Shown piece after piece: positions 9,169 through 18,059 of a DNA stretch of 64,000 nt. The translations under genes were made by a program, and so were the position numbers. Source of the DNA: TMED27 sp963922705. Lineage in GTDB: Bacteria; Pseudomonadota; Alphaproteobacteria; Micavibrionales; Micavibrionaceae. The DNA lies in assembly GCA_963922705.1 (NCBI GenBank), contig CAWUJS010000004.1, positions 3,125 to 67,124 on the forward strand. The letters are read 5' to 3'. Numbering within the stretch: position 1 is the stretch's first letter; each line of letters begins with the position of its first letter. The notes below the pieces were generated by a model. The model did not search any database. It was not told the DNA's origin and was given only the letters and a program-made list of their open reading frames with translations.

Positions 9169-9320
9169 CGCTCAATAACTGCTCAGTATGTGTCCAACAC
9201 ATGGCTTACAACATGATTTTTTACCCAGAATGCCCATTTCGAACTTATATTTTAGTCCGCAAAGGTTAAAAAAATGATAGTTTTTTCTATAGCAACAGGA
9301 CTATACATTCATTCCAATAA

Positions 9321-9353
9321 AAAAACACCCACTTCATCAATGTGGGTGTTTTT
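9321..9353 (-). terminator. Rho-independent terminator of glnII (T-runs on both strands)
   Basis: A 12-bp near-perfect stem (AAAAACACCCAC / GTGGGTGTTTTT) with a 9-nt loop lies 30 bp past the glnII stop. Read on the minus strand the stem is followed by a T-run, and A/T runs flank both sides. It also separates glnII from the pilus operon promoter. Confidence 0.85.
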
Positions 9354-9383
9354 AAATGTTAGAATTATAAATTGAAAGCGCAG

Positions 9384-10499
9384 TTATTCAGCAGCAATCG
9401 CAATTTTTGCAGCTTTGCGCGGCCACTGGCTAAATTTCATAACAGCTTCATCAATGCCTGCCACTGTTGCGCAGATACGTGCGGCAACAAGATAGGGATC
9501 AGAATTTGCACCTGGACGGCGATCTTCGAAGTAGCCATAGCCTTTTTGTGCAACGGGCTGCGGGATGCGGATTGAGCAACCGCGATCAGCTGTACCAACC
9601 TTGAATGTGTTGATATCGCATGTCTCGTGATCACCTGTTAGACGCTCATCAAGCTCTGCACCGTAAAGGGTGATGTGCTCATTATGCTTGGCTGCAAGCG
9701 CATTGGTTGCTGCTTCAATGGCTTCACGTCCCTTTGATTTGTCACGTGTATCTTCGGTTGAGAAGTTGGTGTGCATCCCTGCCCCGTTCCAGTCACCTTT
9801 TACAGGTTTGTTGTCGAGGGAAACAGACACATCGAATTCTTCAGCAACGCGGTGCAATAACCAGCGTGCGATCCATGTGTGATCACAGATTTTAAGTGCA
9901 TCAGCCGATTCGTTGTCATCGCCGCGGAAACCTACCTGAAATTCCCACTGACCGGGCATGACTTCTGCATTTATGCCGTAGAACATTAATTCAGTTTGCA
10001 AGCAAAGTTCAGCATGGGCTTCTGCAATTTCACGACCGAAAATCTCATTTGCGCCAACGCCGCAATAGTAAGGGCCTTGTGGGCCGGGATAGCCGTTTTC
10101 AGGCCAGCCAAGAGGAACACCGTTCTGGAAGAGTGTATATTCCTGCTCGAAACCAACCCATGGCTTTAGCTTATCAGCACCCGCAGCAAGAATGTCACGA
10201 AGCTGTGCGCGGGAGTTTGATTCATGTGGTGTTTCGCCGTCTGCATCATAGACTTCACACATCACAAGGAAGTTGCCTTCGCCGCGAATTGGGTCTGTGA
10301 TGAAGCTTACCGGGATTAAAATACAGTCGGAATCATCGCCGCTTGCCTGATTTGTGGAAGAGCCGTCAAAGCTCCACTCTGGGAAATCTTCGATCGATGG
10401 GTTTGCACCGACATTCACAACGCGGGATTTGGATCGTAGTTCGCGCGTAGGAACCGCACCATCGAGCCAGATATATTCTGCGAGGGTAAATTTAGACAT
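9384..10499 (-). CDS. glnII: Glutamine synthetase, eukaryotic-type (GSII)
   Basis: ATP-dependent ligation of ammonia to glutamate. At 371 residues it has the short length of type II enzymes, against about 470 for GlnA. The N-terminal beta-grasp part shows FDGSSTNQASGDDSDC and the catalytic part shows GVGANEIFGR, NAEVMPGQWEFQVG, GDWNGAGMHTNFST and DRGCSIRIPQP. These are GSII hallmarks shared with plants, fungi and rhizobial GlnII. I place the start at 10499 because AAAGGA sits 8 nt before that ATG; an in-frame ATG 9 bp upstream would overlap the binding site. It is a single gene with its own terminator. GSII lacks the adenylylation site of GlnA, so control is likely transcriptional. Confidence 0.96.
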   Translation of the reverse strand: MSKFTLAEYIWLDGAVPTRELRSKSRVVNVGANPSIEDFPEWSFDGSSTNQASGDDSDCILIPVSFITDPIRGEGNFLVMCEVYDADGETPHESNSRAQLRDILAAGADKLKPWVGFEQEYTLFQNGVPLGWPENGYPGPQGPYYCGVGANEIFGREIAEAHAELCLQTELMFYGINAEVMPGQWEFQVGFRGDDNESADALKICDHTWIARWLLHRVAEEFDVSVSLDNKPVKGDWNGAGMHTNFSTEDTRDKSKGREAIEAATNALAAKHNEHITLYGAELDERLTGDHETCDINTFKVGTADRGCSIRIPQPVAQKGYGYFEDRRPGANSDPYLVAARICATVAGIDEAVMKFSQWPRKAAKIAIAAE

Positions 10500-10667
10500 T
10501 ACTGTCATCCTTTCATTGATATGTGAGATTGTGTGTTACCAGACACAGGTAAACGCTTTTTGCAGTGCAATGCAAGGAAAATGTTAGATTTTGGGTTGTC
10601 TATTTTATTTGCAGCACTATTTTTTACTTCCCTTTTTTACACGGTCATAATATTCAACAGAATATAT

Positions 10668-10696
10668 TTGACAATTTTATGTGCAATATGTTAATG
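10668..10696 (+). promoter_or_regulatory. Candidate sigma70 promoter of the 10742 gene
   Basis: A perfect -35 box TTGACA at 10668-10673, 17 bp, then TTAATG at 10691-10696, lies in AT-rich DNA about 45 bp before the start codon. The same layout, with the shared ATGTTAATG end, is found before the gene at 33316. The -10 match is weak. Confidence 0.4.
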
Positions 10697-10741
10697 ATTG
10701 TTACTTTTTAATTTGAGACGCATTTATTTTGAGGTTTTACA

Positions 10742-12928
10742 ATGAATCAAAAAACAGCCAATCCCGATCAAGGAAATACATCAACACAGGAAGGGCAACG
10801 CTCTGCTCATGAGAATTCTCAAGATAATGCCCAAACCCTTGTTACTACACAGCCATCAGGGCTAACTGCCACTACTGGGGGGGGTTCAGGTGAAAATAAC
10901 GACGATACGGTTAGTCAACTCACAGAAGTCACCACAGCACTTGCTAGGCAGAAAGAGCTGGCACAAGGCGCAATTGTTGCGGCAACAGGGCTTGGAGAAA
11001 GTCTTACAGCAGGTAAGACAAAAATTACAGAAGCACTTGGAGAATCTCATCGAATTGCTCAAGAAGCGGCGGTTCTTAGGCGCTCTATAGGTGTTTTTTC
11101 AGATCTTGCCGAAGATATTGCACGCAAAGGACCACAGGTCAAAGAAACTGCGGATAAAGCGATTGCGGTTTTGGATTATCAACAAAGTGTATATACTAAG
11201 ATGGTGGAAACGGAAGCGCAGCTAAGACAGCTTGTTCAGGCGAGGGCTAGCAATGCCGGGGCTCATGAGGCGCAAGCTCTGGTGAATGAATTAACCGCGG
11301 AATCGGCTGTTGAGGCGACCCGTCACCGTTATGCGGAGCTTGCGAAATATAGGGAAATGGCGAAAAAAGGCGGGCAAGATCGCAGGAATTTTCGCTTGCT
11401 TGCTGGCTCTATCGCAATGGGTGGACTTGCTTTGCAAACTGCACTTATCACGCAAGCCGGTGCGAGTTTGGAAGATGCCTTTACACGAAGCGTAGCGTCA
11501 ACAAGCGCAGGTGCCGCGAGTTTTTACATGGCTGATAAAGCCAAAGGTACTGATAAGTACATTGGATTGGGGCTTGGCGCTGCAACAATAGGGTTTAGTG
11601 CGCTTGTTGCTGGTTGGGCTTTTACATCCGGTGTGGAAAAAGAAGCATCAGAAAATTTAACTCAAGCGAAAAAAGAATTGGATGACGCAAAAATAAGTTT
11701 AGCGGATGCTAAGGAAGATTATTTAAATAAAGAGGGCGGCTCTCTTCAGTCACGCCTGGATGACTTAGCGTCAGGGCTTGAGGATGCTAAAGCAGAGTTG
11801 GAGAAGGCGGAGGCAACGCTGAAAGAAGCAATAGATGAAGAAAGAAAACAACGTTCACTGCCCATTTTTAATGATAAAAATGGAACAAAAACTGATGTTG
11901 GTATCGCAGCAGTAAGATCGAATGATCTTGATATTATTACCAGAAAGCAACCTGAAGAACTGCCGGTTTTTGAAGCCATTGTTGCAAGACAAGACGCGCA
12001 GGCCGAAGTTGAGAAGTTACGCACGAAAATTGAGGATCTTGAGGCGGGTGCGGATTCACAAGAAGCGAAAGGTCTTCAAGATCAGTTAAATGCTTTAAAA
12101 GATAAAGCAAAAAACGATGATGATATTAAAAAGTTGCAAGAAACATATGATTCCAAAAAGCTTGCATACGATGCACAACTTGCCGGTGAGATAAATTTTG
12201 GCTGGAATAATATAGAAGAATTTGTAGGGGGCGGATTACCGGCTGCGGGATCGGTTTTTGCTGATATGGTTTCAATGCTTGCTGCTTATAGATTGTTAAG
12301 TGATCAGAAGAATCATGTTCACGATAGTAATGCAAGAGTTTCAGATGTGTCATTATATAATAGACCAATGGCAGGTGAGAAATCAATACACGCGGCAACT
12401 GATTTGAGTGCACATTTTCGTCAGCCCGGAATGCTACAGCCCGCGACGCAAGCGCGTTTTGCTGAGGACGACCTGGTTCAAACAGATGCTGAATTGAAGG
12501 CGGGCGCTGAGCAGGATGCGTTTGAAAACACAGTAATAGCGGTTATGGCCTTTCATAAGATTGCGCTTGAGAATAAGATTCGTGCTCGTTTCACGTCACC
12601 CGATGGTAATGTGAATGAAACTGCTATCGGATATACAATAGGTCTTCTGAATGATAGATATGATTCGGAGTTGGCGAGGGTCAAACACAAGGATGATCCG
12701 TTGGGTATTGAAACTGAAGCAAATCTTGTTGGTGAGGTTATTAAGGATTTGAAAGATGCGGAAGAAGAAGCGAAGCGGGCTTTGGAGGAGGCTAATAAGC
12801 CTCAAGAACCACAGCAGCAGCAGCAGCAGGAATTCCACTACTATGATTGGAATTCGAAAAACGATTATGTTGCGGGGCAGTCACCGCCTTTTTATCCGCA
12901 GCATTATAGCCCAAATGATAAAAGCTAA
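10742..12928 (+). CDS. Large coiled-coil protein with hydrophobic segments, function unknown
   Basis: I do not recognise this 728-residue protein. Residues 1-60 are polar and disordered (Gln/Ser/Thr/Gly). Residues about 60-215 are helical and Ala/Glu-rich. Two hydrophobic segments follow at about 225-245 (LAGSIAMGGLALQTALI) and 275-300 (YIGLGLGAATIGFSALVAGWAF). A long charged coiled coil spans about 300-490 with heptads such as LTQAKKELDDAKISLADAK. A third Gly/Ala hydrophobic stretch lies near 500-520, and the tail is Gln/Tyr/Pro-rich, including a run of Gln encoded by six CAG triplets. No signal peptide is seen. The start has a ribosome site (GAGG) 8 nt before ATG. It is followed after 12 bp by the 639-residue gene, so the two probably form one operon. 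Confidence 0.8.
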   Translation: MNQKTANPDQGNTSTQEGQRSAHENSQDNAQTLVTTQPSGLTATTGGGSGENNDDTVSQLTEVTTALARQKELAQGAIVAATGLGESLTAGKTKITEALGESHRIAQEAAVLRRSIGVFSDLAEDIARKGPQVKETADKAIAVLDYQQSVYTKMVETEAQLRQLVQARASNAGAHEAQALVNELTAESAVEATRHRYAELAKYREMAKKGGQDRRNFRLLAGSIAMGGLALQTALITQAGASLEDAFTRSVASTSAGAASFYMADKAKGTDKYIGLGLGAATIGFSALVAGWAFTSGVEKEASENLTQAKKELDDAKISLADAKEDYLNKEGGSLQSRLDDLASGLEDAKAELEKAEATLKEAIDEERKQRSLPIFNDKNGTKTDVGIAAVRSNDLDIITRKQPEELPVFEAIVARQDAQAEVEKLRTKIEDLEAGADSQEAKGLQDQLNALKDKAKNDDDIKKLQETYDSKKLAYDAQLAGEINFGWNNIEEFVGGGLPAAGSVFADMVSMLAAYRLLSDQKNHVHDSNARVSDVSLYNRPMAGEKSIHAATDLSAHFRQPGMLQPATQARFAEDDLVQTDAELKAGAEQDAFENTVIAVMAFHKIALENKIRARFTSPDGNVNETAIGYTIGLLNDRYDSELARVKHKDDPLGIETEANLVGEVIKDLKDAEEEAKRALEEANKPQEPQQQQQQEFHYYDWNSKNDYVAGQSPPFYPQHYSPNDKS

Positions 12929-12940
12929 CTGATATGTATC

Positions 12941-14860
12941 ATGACCCGCGCTCTTTCAAACTGTTATGCCTCCCCGCCTTCTCTTGAAGAGGTTATTGCG
13001 GATGCAAAACGGGCAAGGGCGGAATATATCAGTGAGACGGCTTCATGGCTCAAACGTGCGTTTCTCGAATTTGAAGAGCGATCAACACAAAGTGAGCGCG
13101 CCAATGCGAGAACACGCCGGGCGCATCTTGAGCAGCTCCGTTTGAACCTCAAAGCGCTGGATGCCTCGGATGATGAAGCGTCAATGCGCATTAAAGAGAG
13201 TGATGCTTATCAGAGATTAAGGGCGATCCATCGCAGCAATAGCTGGAATACGCCGAAAACATTCGGTGATTATTGTACGCTGCATATTCATACGCCGCTT
13301 ATGCTTACCTCAAAGGCTTATCAGGGGTTTCGCAAATTGCGGACAGGCACCAAGCTTGCTCTTATTCCTGCGTTGATCGGTGCGTATTTCACACCGCTTG
13401 CGATGGCTTCGAAGGTGAAGATGGCTTTTATATTGGGATCATCCGCACTGGATCTGGCGACTTTGCGTTCGAAGGATAAAGAGAAATTCATGGGCGCTTT
13501 TGAATGGAATGGGCAAGGTGCGCTGTGGAATCTCTATGATAAAATTCATCAGGATTTTCCTGAGGCCAATCTTGTGAAGGCGCGAGAACTTATTATGCGC
13601 CCAAATCGGAGCCTTGGCTATGCGAACAGCCCGGACATGCCGGGGGCGGAGTTTTTTCGCATTAATTCCGATGATAATCCCGGCTGGATCGCGGGGTATT
13701 ATGACCCTCAATATAAAAGCGGAAGTTATGTGCATACGCAGCTTGATCCGCTGGGGTTTGAAGTGATGGCGCGGGGGTTTGATCTGCATAGCTGTATGCA
13801 GCTTCAAGAAGAATATGCGGATAGGCCCGAAGCGCTTGCGACAATGTATTTGCTGATGTTGAAAACACCTTTTCCTGTTGGTGAGGATGACAAGATTTTG
13901 ACAGGTACATCGCGGGCGATTGACTATTGGAAGGCGCAGGCTGAGGCTCTAAATGCCGGGGGGCATCAGGGCTTTATCAATGAGAATGCGCTTGATCTGG
14001 TTGTCACACAAGAAGCGCGGGATCAGTTACAGGCTCTTTTTACCGGCCAGGGATTTTCCCTGATATCATCTGAAGGTAAATGTGATGCCGATTACTGGAC
14101 GCCGGAGCAGGCAGTGCGCACTATGAATATGCCGCGTGATCAGCGTATCTTAATGTTTAATTTGTGGCAAAATTCTGAATTGCGACAAAATATTGGGTTT
14201 GACAGCGCATTTGAAGTGTGTGATCGCTACGCCGAGCCTGATCCTTACGACCGTTTACGTCTGGGCTGGGGAGAGCGCATTTGTGTGTGGTTTACGCAAA
14301 TCCCTTGCATGCGCGATTTATCCTATGCGCAGTGGAAAGGACTTGCGGATGAGGCTAATCAAGATCCAGCCACCATTGAGCGCTATGTGCAATTCCGCAA
14401 TGCAATGCCTGAATGTAATATTACGCATGATGATCTTATGGTTTTGGCGCGGGGGTTGAGTACGCATGATAAAATCAAATGGGCGGCGCAAGGGATGCAG
14501 GCGCATGGCTTAAGCGCCGATGAGGCATGTGAATATGCGCAGCCTTTATCGGATATGAAATCACTGAGTGAGGTTAATGAGGAATTTATATCTTATAAAG
14601 AGACTGTTGCAAGGGCCATTTTGGATGTTACCGGGAAGTTACCGGAAACGAGAGAGCAAGTTACGGATTTAGCCGGTATTTTTGGATTTGAAGCGCAGCG
14701 TTTAAGGGGCGTTGAGGATAGCCTGCCACAGCTTCAAAATGCTTTTAAAGTGGCTGTGCGCGATGTTGAAGATGCTGGTCAGATGCCTCCTGGAAATATG
14801 GATTACACACAAGCTATTCAAGATCGCTTTATAGAGCATGTAAAAACTGGCTTTGCATGA
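12941..14860 (+). CDS. Unknown 639-residue protein, partner of the preceding gene
   Basis: I do not recognise this protein. The N-terminal 100 residues are highly charged and helical (many Arg, Glu and Ala). One or two hydrophobic segments lie near 145-175 (LALIPALIGAYFTPLAMA and MAFILGSSALDLATL). The remainder, about 460 residues, is a soluble alpha-rich region with many Trp, Tyr and Cys residues and no motif I can name. It follows the 728-residue gene by 12 bp on the same strand, and both carry one membrane-prone segment in otherwise soluble helical sequence, so they may act together at the membrane. Base composition is somewhat richer in G+C than the upstream partner. The gene ends 18 bp before an inverted-repeat element. 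Confidence 0.8.
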   Translation: MTRALSNCYASPPSLEEVIADAKRARAEYISETASWLKRAFLEFEERSTQSERANARTRRAHLEQLRLNLKALDASDDEASMRIKESDAYQRLRAIHRSNSWNTPKTFGDYCTLHIHTPLMLTSKAYQGFRKLRTGTKLALIPALIGAYFTPLAMASKVKMAFILGSSALDLATLRSKDKEKFMGAFEWNGQGALWNLYDKIHQDFPEANLVKARELIMRPNRSLGYANSPDMPGAEFFRINSDDNPGWIAGYYDPQYKSGSYVHTQLDPLGFEVMARGFDLHSCMQLQEEYADRPEALATMYLLMLKTPFPVGEDDKILTGTSRAIDYWKAQAEALNAGGHQGFINENALDLVVTQEARDQLQALFTGQGFSLISSEGKCDADYWTPEQAVRTMNMPRDQRILMFNLWQNSELRQNIGFDSAFEVCDRYAEPDPYDRLRLGWGERICVWFTQIPCMRDLSYAQWKGLADEANQDPATIERYVQFRNAMPECNITHDDLMVLARGLSTHDKIKWAAQGMQAHGLSADEACEYAQPLSDMKSLSEVNEEFISYKETVARAILDVTGKLPETREQVTDLAGIFGFEAQRLRGVEDSLPQLQNAFKVAVRDVEDAGQMPPGNMDYTQAIQDRFIEHVKTGFA

Positions 14861-14877
14861 AAGCTTTAAGGCTCAGA

Positions 14878-15132
14878 TCCATGGCGATTGTATTTGGATT
14901 TAATAGCCCGATTTCTGCCTCAATACCGTCATCCCCGCACGAAGCAAACCGCAGGTTTGTTCGTATTGATAAAGTAGCAAACCTCAGGTTTGTTCGCATC
15001 TTCAGCGGGGATCTCATGCTTAAATCGAGGAGATCCCGGCTTTCGCCGGGATGACGGGTGTGGGGTGACAAGAGAGGGAGTGGGATGACGATGGTTTTTA
15101 CAAATCACGATTTCAAACGCAATCGCCATGGA
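14878..15132. repeat. MITE-like element with terminal inverted repeats, copy 1 (complete)
   Basis: About 255 bp. The left end reads TCCATGGCGATTG... and the right end ...CAATCGCCATGGA as an imperfect inverted repeat of roughly 24 bp. Inside are nested short palindromes: two GCAAACC..AGGTTTGTTCG units and a GATCCCGG..CCGGGATGAC hairpin. It carries no gene. Related copies lie at 48240-48629 and 63904-64000. It fills most of the gap between 14860 and the tRNA-Arg. Confidence 0.75.
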
Positions 15133-15152
15133 TAAAAACCTGGAGGTTGTAA

Positions 15153-15172
15153 AAACTTGAACGTTCAAGTTT
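15153..15172 (-). terminator. Terminator downstream of tRNA-Arg (20-bp perfect palindrome)
   Basis: AAACTTGAACGTTCAAGTTT is a perfect 20-bp palindrome. Read on the minus strand it lies 28 bp past the tRNA-Arg 3' end and is followed by further Ts, so a hairpin terminator is the simplest reading. A partial second copy (ACTTGAACGTTT) sits at 15179-15190, so a protein-binding operator is an alternative. Confidence 0.6.
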
Positions 15173-15200
15173 GAAACGACTTGAACGTTTCCTCTGTAAG

Positions 15201-15277
<77 letters not shown>

Positions 15278-15550
15278 TTATCTGTGTTATCGTATCTACG
15301 ATGAACAGTGACTTGATGGTAAAATCGCGCTGACAATACGTTACTTTAATAATAATTGCAAGCACGCAATATCAGATTACACACTAAAAAACACTTGAAA
15401 ACAGATCATCGTCATAAAATTACTAATAGAAATTGTGTTGCACTTGACTTTTTCGGTCTTTAGCGCAATGCTCGATTTATAAATTATGAATCATTCACTG
15501 TATCTACTAATACATCCAATTAAACAGGTATTTTAATAAACGGGAACATT

Positions 15551-16714
15551 ATGTTGCGCAAGACACACACAAAACTTCCATTAATTATAGCGGCAAGTCT
15601 TGCAGTTCTTGCTGCTATACCCTCAGACGTAAAAGCACAGGATGTACGGTCACCGTCGCTTATCATAACGAGTGGCCCAATACCGGAAAGCCTTCGACAA
15701 AGCATTTACTCAAAGCCGATTGAGATTCGCGAAATCACAGCAAAAGAGGTTTTAAGTGACAGTTACTATGACAGCACCTCAACCGTCGTTAGCACTCAAA
15801 TTCGTGACTTGGCATCATCTCTTGGTTTAATTCAGCGCCGTGTGACAAATATCACAGGTGAGCTTAATCAGTTACAGCGCAGCAATGAAAACCGTTCAGC
15901 AGAGTACTATGCGAATATAGCAACAATTAATACGCAGCTTCAGAGCGGCACGACACCGGGCAACCCACGCCTTGTCAATCGCCTGTCACAAGCAGAACAA
16001 AGCCTTGAGGCGCTCGGTAATAGCCTGTCGCAGCTTAACGAAATTTCAGTTGATACCTCCGCTGCAGCATCCGAGGCATCGTTCTTGCTTGAAAAAACAC
16101 GCGCAGCTTATTCTGTATCCGGTGCTATTGAGGAAGATCACATAAAACTTTCCGAGCTTGAAGATACTATTAATAATACCGTTATCATGATTGAGCGTGT
16201 TTTAAATACAGTGAATGATGACATTACACGTACAACAACTTATTTGACCTCAGAGCGCAATAACTTACGCGCTCTATCGCTCGGTGTAACAAATGGGGAT
16301 CTATATGGTAAGAGCCTTTCCAGCCGTCCATTCTCAAGCACTGCGATTGACTTTGATGATACCTTAACAGGCAATGCTTCTGTTTTAGAAACTGCGCCGG
16401 CAACTTTATCAGAGCGACGTGCGCTTGCAAAAATCAAGTTTGATCGTCCCGACATTGAATATGAGCAGCCACTTTACATGGCTGTTACAGAAGCACTGAA
16501 ACGCTATCCTGATGCGCGTTTTGATCTTGTGGCGGTTAACCCAGCTAGTGGCAATGCCGCAGAAGTTGCGATTGAAACAACACGGGCGCGTAGAAATGCA
16601 GAGAAGGTGCTTCGTACACTTACGCAACTTGGCTTTGATACAAACCGGGTTGACCTCTCATATAACGAAAGCACTTCAGCCGCATCCAGCGAAGTTCACT
16701 TATTCGTCAAGTGA
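15551..16714 (+). CDS. Exported coiled-coil protein with OmpA-like C-terminal domain
   Basis: The 387-residue protein has a Sec signal peptide (positively charged MLRKTHTK, hydrophobic core LPLIIAASLAVLAAI, cleavage near KAQD, residue 30). Residues about 75-235 are helical with many Gln, Asn, Ser and Leu and probably form coiled coils. The C-terminal 90 residues hold a domain with RYPDARFDLVAVNPASG, then RRNAEKVLRTLTQLGFD and a final EVHLFVK. This is the beta-alpha-beta pattern of OmpA-like peptidoglycan-associating domains, in which the RR-x-AE-x-V helix is typical. A periplasmic, wall-linked role is inferred. It appears monocistronic, with the tRNA-Arg divergent upstream; the 270-bp gap before it holds no other gene that I can see. 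Confidence 0.75.
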   Translation: MLRKTHTKLPLIIAASLAVLAAIPSDVKAQDVRSPSLIITSGPIPESLRQSIYSKPIEIREITAKEVLSDSYYDSTSTVVSTQIRDLASSLGLIQRRVTNITGELNQLQRSNENRSAEYYANIATINTQLQSGTTPGNPRLVNRLSQAEQSLEALGNSLSQLNEISVDTSAAASEASFLLEKTRAAYSVSGAIEEDHIKLSELEDTINNTVIMIERVLNTVNDDITRTTTYLTSERNNLRALSLGVTNGDLYGKSLSSRPFSSTAIDFDDTLTGNASVLETAPATLSERRALAKIKFDRPDIEYEQPLYMAVTEALKRYPDARFDLVAVNPASGNAAEVAIETTRARRNAEKVLRTLTQLGFDTNRVDLSYNESTSAASSEVHLFVK

Positions 16715-16789
16715 TTTTCCGTAGTGCTTGACAGGGTTGCTCTTTTTATGCTCTTTTATACACTATAAAAACGCAAAAGAAGTAAAACC

Positions 16790-17998
16790 ATGAATTCCAT
16801 AGAGGCTGACACAGGCAGCGAAAATGCCGCTGGCGACACTACAGAAAAAAAACTTAATATTCTAAGCAATGTAAAGGTTCAAGGAATTCTAGAAGCTGCT
16901 GATGCGCGTATTAAAAATCTTGAAGTAAAAGAAGCTAAAGTTAATCAAAGTATAGCAACAGAAACTGCAACAAATGTCGTTTTCTTTAGTCTGGCTTTTA
17001 TGTTGGGGTTTCAGGGTCTGTATCTCGCTGCAATCGGAACAACGGCAGTCTACGCACGACTTTTTCATATAAAACTAAAAACAAGATTTACAAAAAGCGC
17101 ACTTCAACAGGCCAAGAAGGATTTCGAGATATCGCAAAACCCCAGAGAGTTCATTAATGATCGATTAACGCAGCGTGACGTTATCAGCAATGAAATCGAA
17201 ACAGATTACAACCCGTTTTTTGCGCCTGCCCGAAAAGACACCAACATTGAACCTTCACCATATGGTAAATTTTGTGTTCGAGCTGGCATTAATACTGGTG
17301 CTTTTGTTCAAACTGTAACATCGCCAATTTTGCCTAAAAATAGCGCATGTCTTGCAAAGGTCATCGAGGAATCCGTAACCAGTATTTTAACAGATCCCCT
17401 TCCTTATTATGATAATTTTAGATCGTGGGATAAGTTCAAAAAGTCTATAAACCAATCTCATCGCTGGGGGCTTGTAGGGAGTATTGGCAGTTACAGCTAC
17501 CGCACTTTTTACAGCCCATTCATACCAGTAGACAAGACTAAAACAAGAACGTTTCATGAAATGGATGACCCTTGTTCTCCAAAAGGGGATCGTGTTTTAC
17601 GGAGTATTTTCCGAACAATGAACCAAGTTAGCCTCTCACAAACTCCAGCCGACAAACAAGATATACTGACATCCACCCGCGCCTTTGAAAAAGCACGTCG
17701 AAGTGATTATCTCGAAATGCTAACAAACGCTATCGGCGCGGTCGGGGCTGCTGAGTTTACAATGGTTGTTGTTCAAAATGCTATTGCCAATGCCGGTAGC
17801 ATAGAAAAAATGGGCTTGGCCCTTTTGTGGGCTGCCACAGCCTGGGTTTCGATTGATCCATTGAAACATCAGTTAGATGATGCAAAACCTATTAGCCACC
17901 GTATAGAAAACGCCAATGAAGCCATTGCCACACATAGAGACGCTTTAAAACACCTTGAAGACCGAGATGAAACGACTGAACACAATAGCTTGGGATAA
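16790..17998 (+). CDS. Membrane-associated protein of unknown function
   Basis: I do not recognise this 402-residue protein. The first 60 residues are polar with a short coiled coil (GILEAADARIKNLEVKEAKV). A hydrophobic segment follows at about 63-90 (NVVFFSLAFMLGFQGLYLAA), then a soluble middle region with Tyr, Phe and Pro. A second hydrophobic stretch lies at about 316-350 (MLTNAIGAVGAAEFTMVV, then LALLWAATAW), and the C-terminus is charged and helical. The AAGAAG ribosome site precedes the ATG by 9 nt. No operon partner is obvious: olsB starts 61 bp downstream. Confidence 0.75.
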   Translation: MNSIEADTGSENAAGDTTEKKLNILSNVKVQGILEAADARIKNLEVKEAKVNQSIATETATNVVFFSLAFMLGFQGLYLAAIGTTAVYARLFHIKLKTRFTKSALQQAKKDFEISQNPREFINDRLTQRDVISNEIETDYNPFFAPARKDTNIEPSPYGKFCVRAGINTGAFVQTVTSPILPKNSACLAKVIEESVTSILTDPLPYYDNFRSWDKFKKSINQSHRWGLVGSIGSYSYRTFYSPFIPVDKTKTRTFHEMDDPCSPKGDRVLRSIFRTMNQVSLSQTPADKQDILTSTRAFEKARRSDYLEMLTNAIGAVGAAEFTMVVVQNAIANAGSIEKMGLALLWAATAWVSIDPLKHQLDDAKPISHRIENANEAIATHRDALKHLEDRDETTEHNSLG

Positions 17999-18059
17999 AT
18001 CCTCTCTTGACCCGCGCCTTTAAAAGCCTAGGATAGAAAGAAAAAGGCCTGTCTTATCT

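Noticed and set aside
14857..15071. Open frames on both strands inside the inverted-repeat element
   Set aside because: They are translations of a repeat that recurs at two other places without conserved frame.
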